A DNA stretch of 64,000 bases. It comes from Phoronis australis. Taxonomy: Eukaryota > Phoronida > Phoronidae. Location: the NCBI GenBank assembly GCA_002633005.1, contig NMRA01000494.1:1-64000 (forward strand). The letters are read 5' to 3'. Below, piece after piece: positions 11,601 through 23,447 of the stretch. The translations under genes were made by a program, and so were the position numbers. How positions within the stretch are numbered: the first letter of the stretch is position 1; the number at the start of each line of letters is the position of its first letter. Below the pieces are notes generated by a model. The model ran no database searches. It was not told where the DNA came from and worked only from the letters and a program-made list of their open reading frames with translations.

Positions 11601-14443
11601 CAAATTGTATCTAATGAGACAGACTTTGTTTCAGTTTCATATAAGCATTGGTTAGGATCATTTTAGGATGAGAATAATTCATTTTGAAACAGAACGCAGA
11701 ATAATAAACGTCTACATGGCAACTCGCCCGGCGTCAATCCCGTCTTAGTCAGGAGCTAATCTGACGAAGAGTTCACGGGTCGGATCGTTAGGTTTCACAG
11801 GCTATCAGTTCGAACCGGAATAGACTGATCAAGAAATACTAGAGAGGCGCCATGAACATGCATAGGCAAAGGAACGTATGGATCGTTCTTTGGTAAGCCG
11901 GAATTCGTCAGAGAAATCAATGTCGACGGAATGCCGGCCACACACACGGTGATATTTCACGGCCTCATACTTGCTATTAACAGCGTACATTTCATTCTTC
12001 ACTACCGCGAGCTACTTCCTAAGCATTTCGGGCTCTCGAGGAAGTCGAAAAAAACGGATATACCCGCTTTATTCGCAGTTTCAAAGTTCGGACAAGCGGG
12101 AACCGATGCACCGCTATAGAGCGGCATTCACTCTGCAGACGAAACACTGACGTTGCTGCGTCGTTTTTCACCTTCCTCACCGGTTAACGCGACACCTCTC
12201 GGCAAGGTGAGGTGGACCGCATAAGAGGCGATGTGGATATCGACCGATCAAGACGGTAAAAAAGACTAATTAAATCGGGTGGCATTATCCTTTAACCAGA
12301 TACTGCTCTCTTCAACTACGTCCAAATATCACTACTTTCTGTTGCTCGTTCGGACTCATTTTGGAACTCGGTCGAAGTACACTACTTCCGCAAAAGTCGA
12401 GTATGCACACTGCAATTGTAGCCCACAATTTTCTATTGGGCCTGGTGCCATGGAAATTGTTGGTTCCACATCAGGTAAGAAGAAGAGTAGATAACAGTAA
12501 AATAGATAACAGTAAAATATATGTACGGAATGCTCTCGTTGAAAATGAAGTCGCAAACAATACATGCCTTATCTTATTTAAGAAAAATATGAAAGCAGTG
12601 TTTTCAAGTGAATAACAACGTTCAAAATGACATTCTATGGATACACGATATTGCTACCTGTCCATAAAATCAAATGAACGGTTGTTCACTCGTGTGAAGG
12701 AAACCCCAAGAATTCTTCTATACAGCGTCTTTGTTTTGACAACTTACCAATTAATCTGGTGTCGGAAACCGCTGAAGTAAGGCGTGTATGAGTTTAATGA
12801 CAAGTTGAGTTTGTTCTCATAAAATGTATGGACTATTACCTTGTGTGTATGTGATACGTAAGTCTATTCATCTTCAAGGGAGCAGGTATGGTCGGACTCT
12901 ACGCATGCGCTCTACTGAAGGAACATGGCTTCCAGAAAGTGTACTGCAGCGACATCAGCGAGGACAGATTGAAGTTAGTTTCGTCATTTGGGGGTACGCC
13001 AGTCTTAAACGGTAATTGAATTTAAGCAAAGTTGCAAAACTAGAGGAGGACCTCCCTCCATATAACGGACATTATCAAAAACACCGTCCCCGTGCCGTTT
13101 TTAGATGTCCCACGGATATTATTCATTTACCTGTGAGAATCATAGTTGCTCAGGCCTCCTCCGTTGTAAATTCTAGGTCTGCCAGTGGAAACAAAAAACT
13201 GATGCCGAGATATCCAACACATCAATAACAGAACGCAAATAGTGTACGCTTGCTAATAGAATCTCATACGGGGCTCATCCTTTCTTTGGGATTGAATAAC
13301 TCCACAATTGTTGACAGAATGTACGCTTGGAGAGGGAATATGCCGCCTGCAAACGCTTTTAATTTCGTGTAAGATCGAATCAAAGCACAAAAAGACTGAA
13401 TGCCATGGATGCCGTTGACAATGCGTCTTACTTTTGCAGACAAATTACAGGAGACGATAGAGAGCGGGTCCATAGATGTCGTGATGGAGGTATGCGGAGC
13501 CAAATCTGTTTTCTATGATGGAATCCGAGTATTGAGAAACGGAGGGACGTATATCCTGATCGGTATGGTGCACGCTAACTCGCGTCTGGAGATTAGAGGC
13601 GAGCAGATTATACGGAAATGTTTAACAATAATCGGTAGGTGGTTGTAGATTCTATATAGGTTTGGACTGATTCCTAGAGCAATGACAAATTTCAATGGGA
13701 AATTCCGCCAACAACAAGTATCAGCCGACTGGCAATAATTAAAAGAATTTACGAATACAGGCCACAGTTAGAAACTTGTACGGTTTGCGGTCTCCCGGAA
13801 TGAACCGTGGCAGGGTGTGTCAGGCTTAAATGAGACTTTCTGAGAAACAGGACAAAGCTTATCTGCAACAAATATCCAACGTTTCCATCGTCGCACTAAA
13901 ATAAACATGCGCGCACCCACGGGGAACGAGCACCCCTCATTTGGCGATTTGGGTAAAAAGGTCTGCCTCAGAGAAACAAGAAGTCAGAGAAACCGAGACA
14001 AAGTTCACTAAAAAGGCCCACCGTCATTTGGTATATTGATGCCATGCAAGTCTTTATTTTGCATTAAGATTAGTCGGCCATTTGTGATAATGATACAAAT
14101 AAAAGTTTGATATACTGTTGCGATACAGACATAAACATTTGGAAGGTAGAGTGAGGCCTGATAAGTCTCGAGAGATTTTAGTGTTATTATCGGTTTGTTT
14201 CATGCGCCAGTATTCACTTTTGCATGTACTTTATTATACTTGAATATTTTAGGTGTGCACAACTACGCCCCTCGCCACTTGGATCAAGCCATTGACTTCC
14301 TGTCCGAACATGGACAAAAATATCCCTTTGAAGGTCTGGTCGGTCACGTGTGCCATTTGACCGAATTTATTGCCGCCGTAGAGTTGGCTTGTAGCCGAAA
14401 GCATGTCCGCGTTGGTTTGACAGGAGAAGCAAAGCAATGCTAG
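5630..14443 (+). CDS. Zinc-dependent medium-chain alcohol dehydrogenase, HpnZ-like, six exons, complete
   Basis: Exons are 5630-5805, 6482-6635, 9173-9382, 12879-13011, 13440-13634 and 14253-14443. All have GT/AG borders and matching phases and join to 1059 nt, 352 residues plus TAG. Cys42 (CGSDLH) and His63-Glu64 (GHE) are catalytic-zinc residues. Cys91, Cys94, Cys97 and Cys105 form the C-x2-C-x2-C-x7-C structural-zinc set. G181-A-G183-M-V-G186 starts the Rossmann fold, and Asp205 after its second strand favours NAD. The SDLPQKC and AAPANCALAT stretches resemble the HpnZ group named for bacterial phosphonate-catabolism clusters. The substrate is unknown. I chose ATG 5630 (MAQVEV) over in-frame ATG 5564 because the family begins here and the +4 base is G. 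No phosphonate genes lie nearby. Confidence 0.9.
7197..7275 (-). repeat. tRNA-like segment, possible SINE head
   Basis: On the minus strand this reads GGTGGCGCAATG, similar to an A box, and about 45 bases later GAGTTCGAGTCC, close to the B-box consensus GGTTCGAATCC. The stems do not pair well enough for a working tRNA. It is more likely a tRNA-derived SINE piece or decayed tRNA. Confidence 0.35.
7760..8689. mobile_element. Mutator-like foldback element (non-autonomous)
   Basis: Two arms of about 270 bp, 7760-8031 and 8419-8689, are inverted copies of each other with only a few differences. The outer ends read TAGGCAATGACCATCGCCTC and its reverse complement. A direct repeat GACCGGGAG lies just outside each end, at 7751-7759 and 8690-8698, which fits a 9-bp target-site duplication. 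Long terminal inverted repeats with a 9-bp duplication are typical of Mutator-like elements. The interior of about 390 bp shows no transposase. Confidence 0.75.
9819..10216. mobile_element. Inverted-repeat MITE, AACAGTCCC family, copy 1
   Basis: The left end reads GGTTGCACGAAACAGTCCCA followed by an AATAGGGACT stretch. The right end near 10190-10216 carries the inverted form (TAGGGAACTTGGTTGAGTCC), with its outermost bases lost. Copies 2 and 3 are at 34245-34651 and 55998-56379. No coding sequence is seen. Confidence 0.65.
11094..12291. mobile_element. THAP-bearing DNA transposon, Kolobok-like, copy A (internally deleted)
   Basis: The element starts AGGAGAATGCCTCCC and ends GGGTGGCATTATCCT, imperfect inverted repeats, and is bordered by TTAA at 11090-11093 and 12292-12295. 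The sequence matches copy B at 29055-30710 over both outer parts. About 500 bp present in copy B is missing here exactly where the assembly has an N at 11582, so the gap may be real or an assembly artefact. A decayed THAP remnant (VCGRH on the minus strand) sits near 11930-11960. TTAA duplications plus THAP are the signature of Kolobok elements. Confidence 0.75.
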
Positions 14444-14694
14444 GACGTTTTATAACCAGTCAGCTCTCGGAATCACTGTATGTCAGCACAGGGTTAATGA
14501 ATAAGCGTCTGACCTAACCTCAAAATATGTATTTTAAGTAAACGCGAGCGAATGAGAATCATAGTAAATCTGTTTGTACGATGTGTGATATTTGCATTTT
14601 ACTTTTTTAATGTTACACTGCAGCTAAAGTTCTGTACACGATTGACCAAGCCATTTGGAACTCTCCATTAATTATCCAATGCAAGCATGTTACA

Positions 14695-14700
14695 AATAAA
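14695..14700 (+). terminator. Candidate polyadenylation signal of the dehydrogenase gene
   Basis: AATAAA lies 252 bases after the TAG stop and is the first exact copy of the hexamer downstream. Cleavage is not shown by sequence alone. Confidence 0.4.
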
Positions 14701-16178
14701 CTGCATTTATGTTCAGGGAACTGAAATATTTTGTGGGATATTCTTTTCAATCAGTTACGACTGGTTTACTTAAAGCGGGAATAATATGTTTTCCATGATC
14801 GCAAATAGCAACTTGATTTAGCACACTTTCCATTATAAAGTTGGTCTCAAATCGTTCTCAAGTAAAATTGGAGGTGATTTTAGAGCTTCAAAAGAACTCG
14901 GGTACGTTAATATTGCACTAGGTTCTTCAAAATGGCTTGTCACGATTTTGTAACTATTAGGCGTTAAGAACAAAAGTTCATTCTTGTACGGAATGAAGTC
15001 GGGTTTACAGCGAATTTAACGGTCATTGTTTTGTGTGGAAATCTCAGCTTTTAGTGGTCGTGTAAACATTGGTTTACATTGTGAGCAATTGTACTGAATG
15101 TTTATTACAATAAAAGGTTAGTGAATAAATACAGTATAAGACGAGGTGCCAGCATTTTAGCTTATAGGCCATTTTACTGTTGGAGACTAACAGCGCCACC
15201 TTTGTTGTAGACCCTGTTTGTCCACTGGTGCAGTAATAGGCGTTAGGACGTCCCCTGGTGAAACTTAGTATCTCTACAAAATTGTGTCCATATGGTCTTT
15301 GTGCGATGCCTTGTGGTTGGTGTGCACCTCATTGCTGCATGCTGTGCAAAACTTCGCCATGAAATCCCGATGGTCTGAAATATGTACATAACGTGGTTTT
15401 ATGAAGTACTAATGCGAATATCAATGTCCGTTTAAAGCCCCATGTCATTTGGGATATCAAAATGAAATATAACGATTTTTGGTTTCTTATATTGAAAGTT
15501 CTTCCTCAATGTTTATTTACGAACGTGTAACATTGATTCAACTTCCAGCGCGCACTTGGCTTTGCGCAAGCCGATAATACATTCAAAATCGCGATTGTAT
15601 CGACTTTCTCACGTGAGTTGACTTGCTTGATAGGTGTCGCACCTGTGCATTTATTACGAGCTAACATCAGCGCAGCGAAATTACAAATGTGTTGCCATTT
15701 CCAAGCAGACATCAACATGGAATTAAATGATCATCATTGTTACACTGTAGAAGGGAACGAATATTTTGCCTTGATAGGGAGGGCCAGCATTCGTTGCTGA
15801 GTTACTCGACGTCATCATTTATGACCTGGCACGATTAGAATACAGCGGAGCCATCCAGTGTCTGCTTGGTACATGTGCTAATCTGAAGCAGATGTTTGAC
15901 AATTATACACAATTTCCTACGTTAAAGTTGCTGGCGGCTAAAATTCCAATAGAGCCCAATTTTTGTGTGTCACATCGAACGACTTCTAGAGATTTGATCC
16001 GTGTACAAAAATTTACGAAGTTGCATCTTCTTGCATTCTCAGTAATCAGGGAAAATTTAATCAGAGTTCCCGGAAAATCAACATACCTGTACCTGCGATT
16101 GCCGTAACTCGCAGCTTTCGTATTTTTGTTCCCAGATTAATAAACCATCACATGTCGTACTACACTGGAGGATCCAAG

Positions 16179-16334
16179 CAGTGCTGTAGTGGTAAAATTA
16201 GAGGTAAGTAGGCGCCCAAAGCTCACCTTATAACCTTGAGCACTGAACGTAACTTACGGTGCGTAGGCGCTACATTCAAATGTCAAAAGGTAGTTGGCTG
16301 CGCCTACGTGCACTTACGCCCCACTACAGCACTG
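16179..16334. mobile_element. Short inverted-repeat element (MITE-like)
   Basis: CAGTGCTGTAGTGG at the left is matched by CCCACTACAGCACTG at the right. Inside both ends a second inverted match (AAGTAGGCGC against GCGCCTACGT) continues the arms. The 156-bp unit could fold into an interrupted hairpin. No target duplication was found. Confidence 0.5.
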
Positions 16335-16869
16335 GATTCAAGATGTGGTATTGCAAAGGCCGGAGCCCATGCAGCCACAAACTGGAAAGTCCTCTACAAA
16401 GAGCAAGCCGACGACATTGGCCATCATGGTCTTGGCAGGACAGGAAATCTGCCTCGGAATCATATAGATGATATATTATTTTCTATTGTGTCAACGCACC
16501 AATCTTGGAGCTGACAGTCTGGAGCTGTAGCAAAACATGAAAAAAATTGTTTTGTCTTCTTCTATTGAATCACGGCTTTTCTATAAACGTTGCGTCGACG
16601 CAAATATCAGCGAGCATTGACCCTAGTTGAGTTTCGTAAACAACAAGAATCTCGTAGAGCCAATGTGGTCACGTGCTTCGCTTCCAATGGATATCGACGT
16701 CTCGCGAAGTCTTTAGTGATCTTGCGTTTTCATTTACGTAACGCAAGCCCAGGCTGTCTTAAACCCACTCAGCATGAGATGTGCTTGTCATTGAGGGCCT
16801 GGGGCGAGCAAAGTCGTTATACGGGTCTGTTTTGTACTTTGTCGGATCGATTGTATCACGGTATATTCG

Positions 16870-19800
16870 ATGGCGAAAGTGGGCCTGTTTCTGCGCGGCC
16901 TTAGTATCTTGATCGGCATTCTAACTTTGTTTATATCTTCAGTTGAATGGACCTTCAATGTGTATGCTAATTCATTGAAAGTTCGACTTAACTTCAGTCA
17001 ATCAGAAGGTAAGATTTGTCACGGATTACGTGGCTGACTGGGTGATCACGGATGACGACTGCCTATCAAGAACCGAAATTCAGATAAACATTCTAACGTG
17101 GTGAGCGCTACTGCTTCTTTTGACGAGCAAATGTTTAAAAATCGCACTTAGGCTAACTGCTATGTACAGTGGGCCTAGTATCTTATTAGCAAATATAAGA
17201 AGAATCAAAATGGCAAACGTTTTTTTTAATGTTGCGTTCTTTTGCGCGGGATGTCGCACCTTCCTTAAAATACACGCCTTACTTACGATATTGGAGTATT
17301 TTAGCAGCACGTGTCCTTTAAACGACAACATTAATTTATGTTTCCTCCCCGTTTTGGCGGCAGTCAGATCCTACACCTAATGTCTCCGGCGGCAGACGAG
17401 GCGTGCGTTCAGTAACACTAGGACCTGCGCTAGGACCTACATGTAGCTAAAATGTAGCCAAAGTCCCGTGATCAAAATACAGGGCAATATTTCACGTAAT
17501 CTCGCGAACTCTTGCTTTTTAGAGAGGTCCTAGAACTACTGAACGGGACGGAGTTTTTACCCACGATTGTCCATTTTAGACCTAAAAGCCTAGTGCTGTC
17601 GGTTTAGATCTTTACGCCGAGTTGCTTTGAGACCTGGGGTATGTTTCTTAAAAAGAAAGTTGAGACTTACGTCAAATATTTGACATAACGCTCTCAATAA
17701 CTTTCTGAGAAAAATAGCAAAACAATGAATGTTCAGAACAATAGACGACTGTTTAAAGTACCAAATCTTTTTAAACAGGATTGAGTTTAAAAACTAAGAT
17801 TGAATTTGCAAAGAAGGAGTGGTCTTTATTACAGACATGATTGAATTAATTAAAAATCATTAAACTCTCCAAGTAGGGCACAGGGTTGTTTCAAGGTTAT
17901 GTAAGACCCTAGAAAAATGTTCAAGGGCGGGAAATTTCGGAACATATTGTCTCAAAAACGGCGTGCTGGATTCATGTTAAACGTTCAGACACTGTGGTTT
18001 ACGCTCTGTTCTCCAGTTTAGCGCGTTTAGGAATTGACTTTAAAATGACCCCCTTTTTCATGATCAGGTATCAAAATGTGCGACTTTCATGATTTCCATG
18101 AACCGAAAAGTTGTATAAAACAAAAAGGAAATGCTTTTGTAGAAAACTGTAACATATTGTTTGAGATCTTACCTTGTACATTTACATGAAATAAAATTTA
18201 ATCATGTTATTGATACCGTTGTTGTGCAATCGATGCTCCTTTTGCTAAATTTAGTTAAAGAGACATGGTCACATGACCCATTCAGTGATAGACTGGTAAA
18301 AAGTCAAAATCCAAATTTCACAGGCCTTAATCTTTGTAGATATGTGGCTGAATTATAGTCAACGACCTGCCAATAGTGCCCTTCGTAACCTTAGAAGTAT
18401 ACCAAACCGGATTTTTGGCTATTAACATATATTAAAAATGACTTCCCCATCTAATTACCCCGAAACAAAATAATGCTCTATAACCCTCAACAGAAACGCC
18501 GCTAAAAGATGGACAGGAAAATTTGAAAAACGTTTTTCGAAGTCTGTTAAACGGGCAAGCGTGACCTACGCTTTTAGCTTATTACAAGGCAACTGTGGAA
18601 AACACCACCCGACAAGAACAATCTGTGACATAAGGAGTATGTTTTTTTAGTTAATTCCTGCTTTTATATTTAAAGATTGACGCCAATGATGCATTAGTAG
18701 GCGACGGACCGAGGATTGGCTGAAATCGTTAAAACAGAGTTTAGTATCATTTTAATAATCTCTTCATTTTCCGCTGCCCATACACCTTATTCACGCAGTC
18801 CCCATGTTACAAAGAGCCGACCTTTTAGGTTTTAAAAACAATGCATAGGGCGCTTAATCACTGTGCAAAACGTAATTTTTTCGCTGAACATTCCGCTTTA
18901 TAATTTGTTAAAATACGGACAATGTGTACTAGCTGGCATCTCGGAAATAGTTGCGTGTTATGGAAGGAAATTTTCGGAGTGATGGACCATTCTTCGTGAC
19001 AGAATAAACTGCAGAACTTCTCTTATGCTGATTGTAGCTCTACACGTGACTTGGCATTATGATGTAGACCATGGCCGAAATACACTCTATGCAAGGGTCC
19101 GCTTAAGAAATCACCTGACCATCTTTTTACTGAAACATATCCCTGTTTTTAACCACAGCTAAAAACGCCAGTTGTTTGTGTCATTTTCCTCTTCCATAAT
19201 TGTTTGAACTCAAGATATTTGTTTATTAGTTATGGCTCGAGTACACTCTGGTTTACATGAATGAATATCTAATCGTAACTTAAGGTAGATGACCCCAGTA
19301 AAGTTTCCGCTATAAACAGGCATTTATTTTGACTTCTTATTAAAGTCTCGATTTGTTGTTCAACGATTAGATCCCACGACCAGGGTTGCCTTCCACACAC
19401 GCAAGAATTTTGCAAATGTAGTTAGAGTGACCATGAGCTTTGCTTGCAATACCTGACGGTATCTCGCGACGTCTTAACGCGATCTTGTCTTTTTGGGAGG
19501 TTCTTGCATGTGACTTGGCGAACTGCGCCATCTACAGGGCATCGATATGTGTTCACAGGGGTGGAACTATCGGATCAAAACCTATTTTGTTAGTCTTTCC
19601 CTTCTTGAAAGTGAGTCTGGTGTACAATTGTCTTTTGTTCTGCACTTAAAAGGACCACCGCGTTAGAAATGATGTTATTATATTTACTAAAAGACCAGCA
19701 TACTAATATGCGTTTTTCTGTGTTGAAGTTGTTTATCCCTTGTTTTTACCAGTTTATACTGGTTTTGAACTGTTTACAAAGTCTTCCCTAATTTACACTA

Positions 19801-22592
19801 GACAGAGTTTTGAATGTTATCAACAAGCACGTCTGTTTTCAATGTGCGAATGTTTTTCCTTTCTGTTTGTTTTGCATGTACACTGCGTGTGTGTTCATTG
19901 AATGAATATCTTTAAGCAATCGTTCGTTTCAGTGGAGTTGAGCGCATCCTTCCTCACCATCGGCGCCACAATGTCTCTGCCTTGTGGCGCCCTCTATGTC
20001 AAGGTCGGAGCCCGTGGAAACTTTACGATAGGAGCACTTCTGGCGTTGACCGGATTTGGGGTGCTGTGGTTGGCGACAATACTGCCACGTGTGTTCAGTT
20101 CATTGAGTGGCCTTGTAGCAGTTTTACACTACTTGGGAGGTAAGGCTTTTTAATAGCAGAGAGAGTGAGTGTCTAAAACCCGTGCTGCGGAGATTCTTTG
20201 GAAATATGATGATATTGTATTCGTAATTATAAATGCTGTCCTACATGATAGAAAATTAATGATATGCTGCACAATAACACTGGAGGTATCGCAAACTCAC
20301 GTGTACTTGTGCGTGAAGTCTACAACTAGATGTTGGCGTAGACCCATACACACTGAAGAGACATTTGAGCAACGTTACACGGTGTTTATGTGTACGGGGG
20401 TACTTATGGCGCACGCAGACGAGAAAAGCTACGCGGTTCCAATCCAATTGGGATTTTGCCTTGCCAGGCGGTGAGGTAAATGTCTCACTTGATGGCTTTT
20501 TGAGGTACCCGGTGTGTGTAAATCCTCACAGAATTTACGCGAGGTGAGCTAAGTGCTTGGCTAATTATACATTCAGCACCCAGTGGAAGTTAATTATTGC
20601 ATTTACCTGACAACAACACATTTTAATCGCTTCTTCGTTGTTATCGTGGCTACTGCATTTACATTATTTACTACGAAAGTAACGGATACGTCAGTGAGCA
20701 GTTTTGCATCCTGTGTGCGGTTAATCCGCATCGAGCTATTGACTGACCTACAGTTAAGCGACAGCTCAGTCCAGGGAGCTCAGCTCGTAGTTTCTCGTCT
20801 GCTCTCGCTCTTACGCTGGAGGCTGATGCAGAGCAGAGTAAGGCAAAGGAGATTTGAGGTCTTCGAAAGTTGATACACAGGCACGCACTCTGTATAATTG
20901 AGTGTAATACAGCCTTCACGTGCTCCAAAGACCGAACACTTTCCTCCCAACTACTGCATTCTTCCACTTGGTGGTGTTGTTGAAATTTAAAATAATATTC
21001 GTATTTGCTATTTGACAGCCGTCTTGGTTTGGTGCAAAAAGCTCTAAATGTTTTTGTTCCTTGCCATTTTGGCACATACCCTATCTTCAACGTTTTGCGA
21101 AACACCCACAAAATAAATAACTTAGTACTTATTTGCAGAGAAACCACTTCCTGGTACTTGTAATTTAGAACATGCTTGTGCACATTTTTGAGTCTCATAA
21201 GTTTGACAAGTGGTCGAATGATCTCAGATGTGGCTCAGGGCAAGCCCATTTTGAAACTTAACAACGATATTGCAATTCTCTTGATTTTGTCTCACAGTCT
21301 ACTACGACTGTCTTACAAAAATAATCGCTGTTTGTGGACGTGTGATCCAACAAGATTTTCGAGCAAATCGGAATATGTAGACACTGTCCAAAACTCGTGT
21401 ATGAAGTCGTATCGTGGTGTGTGACACAAAACTTACATTTCCTGTTCACGCTCTGGGTAGGTGGCCTTGAGCAAGAAGGCGCGCTCAGTGTTAAATAACA
21501 TTTGTCCCCCCACCTGTTATCACTTGGCCTTTTTTCCTAGGTCAAGGACTACAGTTTCTGCGCTTCACAGCCATCGTTGTCAACGCTAAGAACGTGAGTC
21601 CAACTCACCGCGGGAAAGTGATCACGATACACATGATGAGTTTCTACCTAGGCGTCATGCTAATAGCCCTCATTTACAACCAGACCATCGAGCACTCTGG
21701 TGGATTGCTTGTCCCTCCGCTCGAACAAAATCTCAACTGGTTTCTGTTCTGTATATTAATCGCCATAGTGATACTTTACTGCCTCCAGATGTCGCTTCTG
21801 CGACCTTATGGGCACGCAGCAGACTATAGAAATTTAGGAGAGCATTCGCACCTGGAATCAACGAGGTCTTTGGACTTCCTTATCGACTCGACTGGGAGCA
21901 CCGTTGTTTGTTCTTTGCAAAACGGCAATTCAAAAAGTAATGTCACACCAGACTCGCCTGCTAGGAGTTTTGCAAAGCTGTTTGGAACTATCAATTTCCA
22001 GTTGGCCCTGTGGTCGTTCGTCTCTGCTACCGCCGTTACGCTACTGTTCTGTAGCAACTCCACGACATTCGCACATTCTTTACGCCTCGATGACAAGACG
22101 CAGTTCTTCACCGTTACGGCAGTGCTGATAGAACTGCTCCTTGTATTTGCCGCGAGTGCACTGATTGACTTTCTCTATTCAAAATACGCTGTGCGGCAAT
22201 CGGTATTCGTGTTTCTCGTATCCTGTATGTTGCTTGCGTCACAGCTTGTGTTGTTGACTCCTGTAGCTCCAACGTTTGAGGCGCTGGCAGCAGTCGACGT
22301 CACAGCCTTGTTCGTCGGGAGTCTGATTTACCCCGTTCGGGCATCGATGCTCAGTATTCAACTCAAAGCATATGACTTCAGCATGGTGTGGGCCTTCCAC
22401 GTGGCGCTGTCCGGATTAGGTGCGCTTGGGTTGATGAAAACGTTCGGTGCACTTTACGATGCCAACATTGATACCGCGGTGACCACCGAATGTCTGGGAA
22501 TACAGTGTTTAACGAGTACCGCCGTAGTGACGTCATCTGTGTCTTGCCTCGGTTGTGTTTGTGCCTTAGTATTAGTAGTAAGGGGTGAGTGA
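16870..22592 (+). CDS. Nodulin-like major-facilitator-superfamily transporter, three exons
   Basis: Exons are 16870-17008, 19933-20139 and 21541-22592, with GT/AG borders and phase 1 at both junctions. The joined frame is 1398 nt, 465 residues plus TGA. About twelve hydrophobic segments are visible: TM1 at 6-27, two in exon 2, the rest in exon 3, with a polar loop around 186-230. NFSQSEVE after TM1, GALYVKVGAR in the loop after TM2, and NAKNVSPTHRGKV (130-142) match the pattern of nodulin-like/NFD4-type proteins. It is an integral membrane carrier, but its substrate cannot be told. The last codons overlap a good donor (GGGGTGAGT at 22582-22590), so an alternative longer 3' end is possible. 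The start at 16870 has G at +4 and begins just before TM1. Confidence 0.85.
17892..18260 (+). repeat. Unclassified dispersed repeat, copy 1
   Basis: It shares ordered blocks with 49593-49930 and 56500-56850, including an ACCCTAGAAAA start and a late ATCATGTTATTGATACC-like block. The similarity is patchy, as expected of old copies. No end structure or coding sequence is seen. Confidence 0.45.
18783..18900. repeat. Truncated copy of the 4821-5004 inverted-repeat element
   Basis: It begins ACCTTATTCACGCAGTCCCC and continues with a CTTTTAGGTTTTAAAAACAA block and CACTGTGCAAAACG, like the left half of the element at 4821. The right terminal repeat is absent. Confidence 0.45.
20140..21540. other. 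Transporter intron 2
   Basis: This 1.4-kb intron lies between matching phase-1 borders. A 175-codon open frame on the minus strand (20671-21198) is the longest unassigned ORF here. It has no domain I recognise, a biased composition, and overlaps ORFs on the other strand, so I treat it as chance. Confidence 0.55.
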
Positions 22593-23447
22593 TGACGCTG
22601 ATGACGACCAAAGAACGCCGAAAAATGAAAAATATGTTATTTATACTTAAACGATGTAGATAGTATGTACAATTTGATAAATATTGCATTGTCGTCAAGG
22701 TTACGTGTCTCATGAATGGCATTAAAAATTAGGAATTGCTTTGCCTTTGTGTCATTTTTTGCGCTGACCGTTGCTTTTTACAGCTGTGTTTGGAGGCAAT
22801 TTGAGGAGTTTCTTGTCCTGTCGTAAAGTTTCTGGTAGTGTCGAAAAGTTTGGCACAGTTGCTATTACTGTCGTAGGGCTTAGTACGATTAATAGCACTA
22901 GCTACCGTACTTTCTCAATAAGATGTTTCGCTTGGGTTAAAATTCAATAAGCATTCCGAATCGAGTGACTGTAAAGTAGAAGAAAAACGTTACTACACTC
23001 ATTTTGCTAACAGTTCATTTTCTGGTTGTCTTAGACACATTAGACACGTTTTAAATGTAATCAAAAATCTGTTGGTGCTCTAATTAATGATGCATGCATA
23101 ACGGCGGAAGTTACGTTCGAGACCCAGATCATTCCCTGCCATCTTCGTTTGTGCTACGATTCACTAAGAATATATGATTATTGTGTACTATTTACATGTT
23201 CCAAAATTGTCTTAATGATTTGACTACGGCGAATACTCTCGGAGAATCTTAGATTGAAGTGTAACGCAGTTGAGTGGGATTTAGCCATTGTTTGATCTGC
23301 AGCCGACGGGAATTGCGCAACACGGACTTTTTATATCGGCGCTCTCTAGTGTAATGAGAGCAAGAAAGCAACTTTCGCTTGATCCCGGCTAAGATTTGGA
23401 GACGTATAGCGGGTCATTTATTTAAAAACAAAGGAATAAATCGCATT

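Larger units (their letters stand above)
9383..12878. other. Dehydrogenase intron 3, transposon-bearing
   Basis: This 3.5-kb intron (phase 0 to 0) contains the inverted-repeat element at about 9819-10216 and the TTAA-flanked THAP element at 11094-12291. Between them, 10740-11040 is rich in repeated GAAAACG words like those of some hAT-type MITEs, but no clear ends were found. No extra exon is needed. Confidence 0.7.
14444..16869. other. Intergenic region, dehydrogenase to transporter
   Basis: About 2.4 kb including the dehydrogenase 3' UTR and the transporter's 5' flank. It carries the small inverted-repeat element at 16179-16334. The ORFs at 15500-16500 have no recognisable domain and partly fall within that repeat. 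I see no gene. Confidence 0.6.
17009..19932. other. Transporter intron 1 with dispersed repeats
   Basis: This 2.9-kb intron holds a dispersed repeat at about 17892-18260 shared with 49593-49930 and 56500-56850. It also holds a segment at about 18390-18591 found inverted at 61772-61950, and a truncated inverted-repeat element at 18783-18900. No exon is apparent, and phases fit without one. Confidence 0.6.

Noticed and set aside
16236-16514. 92-codon ORF before the transporter
   Set aside because: It overlaps a short inverted-repeat element and has a competing frame on the same strand.
20671-21198. 175-codon minus-strand ORF in transporter intron 2
   Set aside because: No recognisable domain, overlapping frames on the other strand, and no splice or start context that supports a gene.
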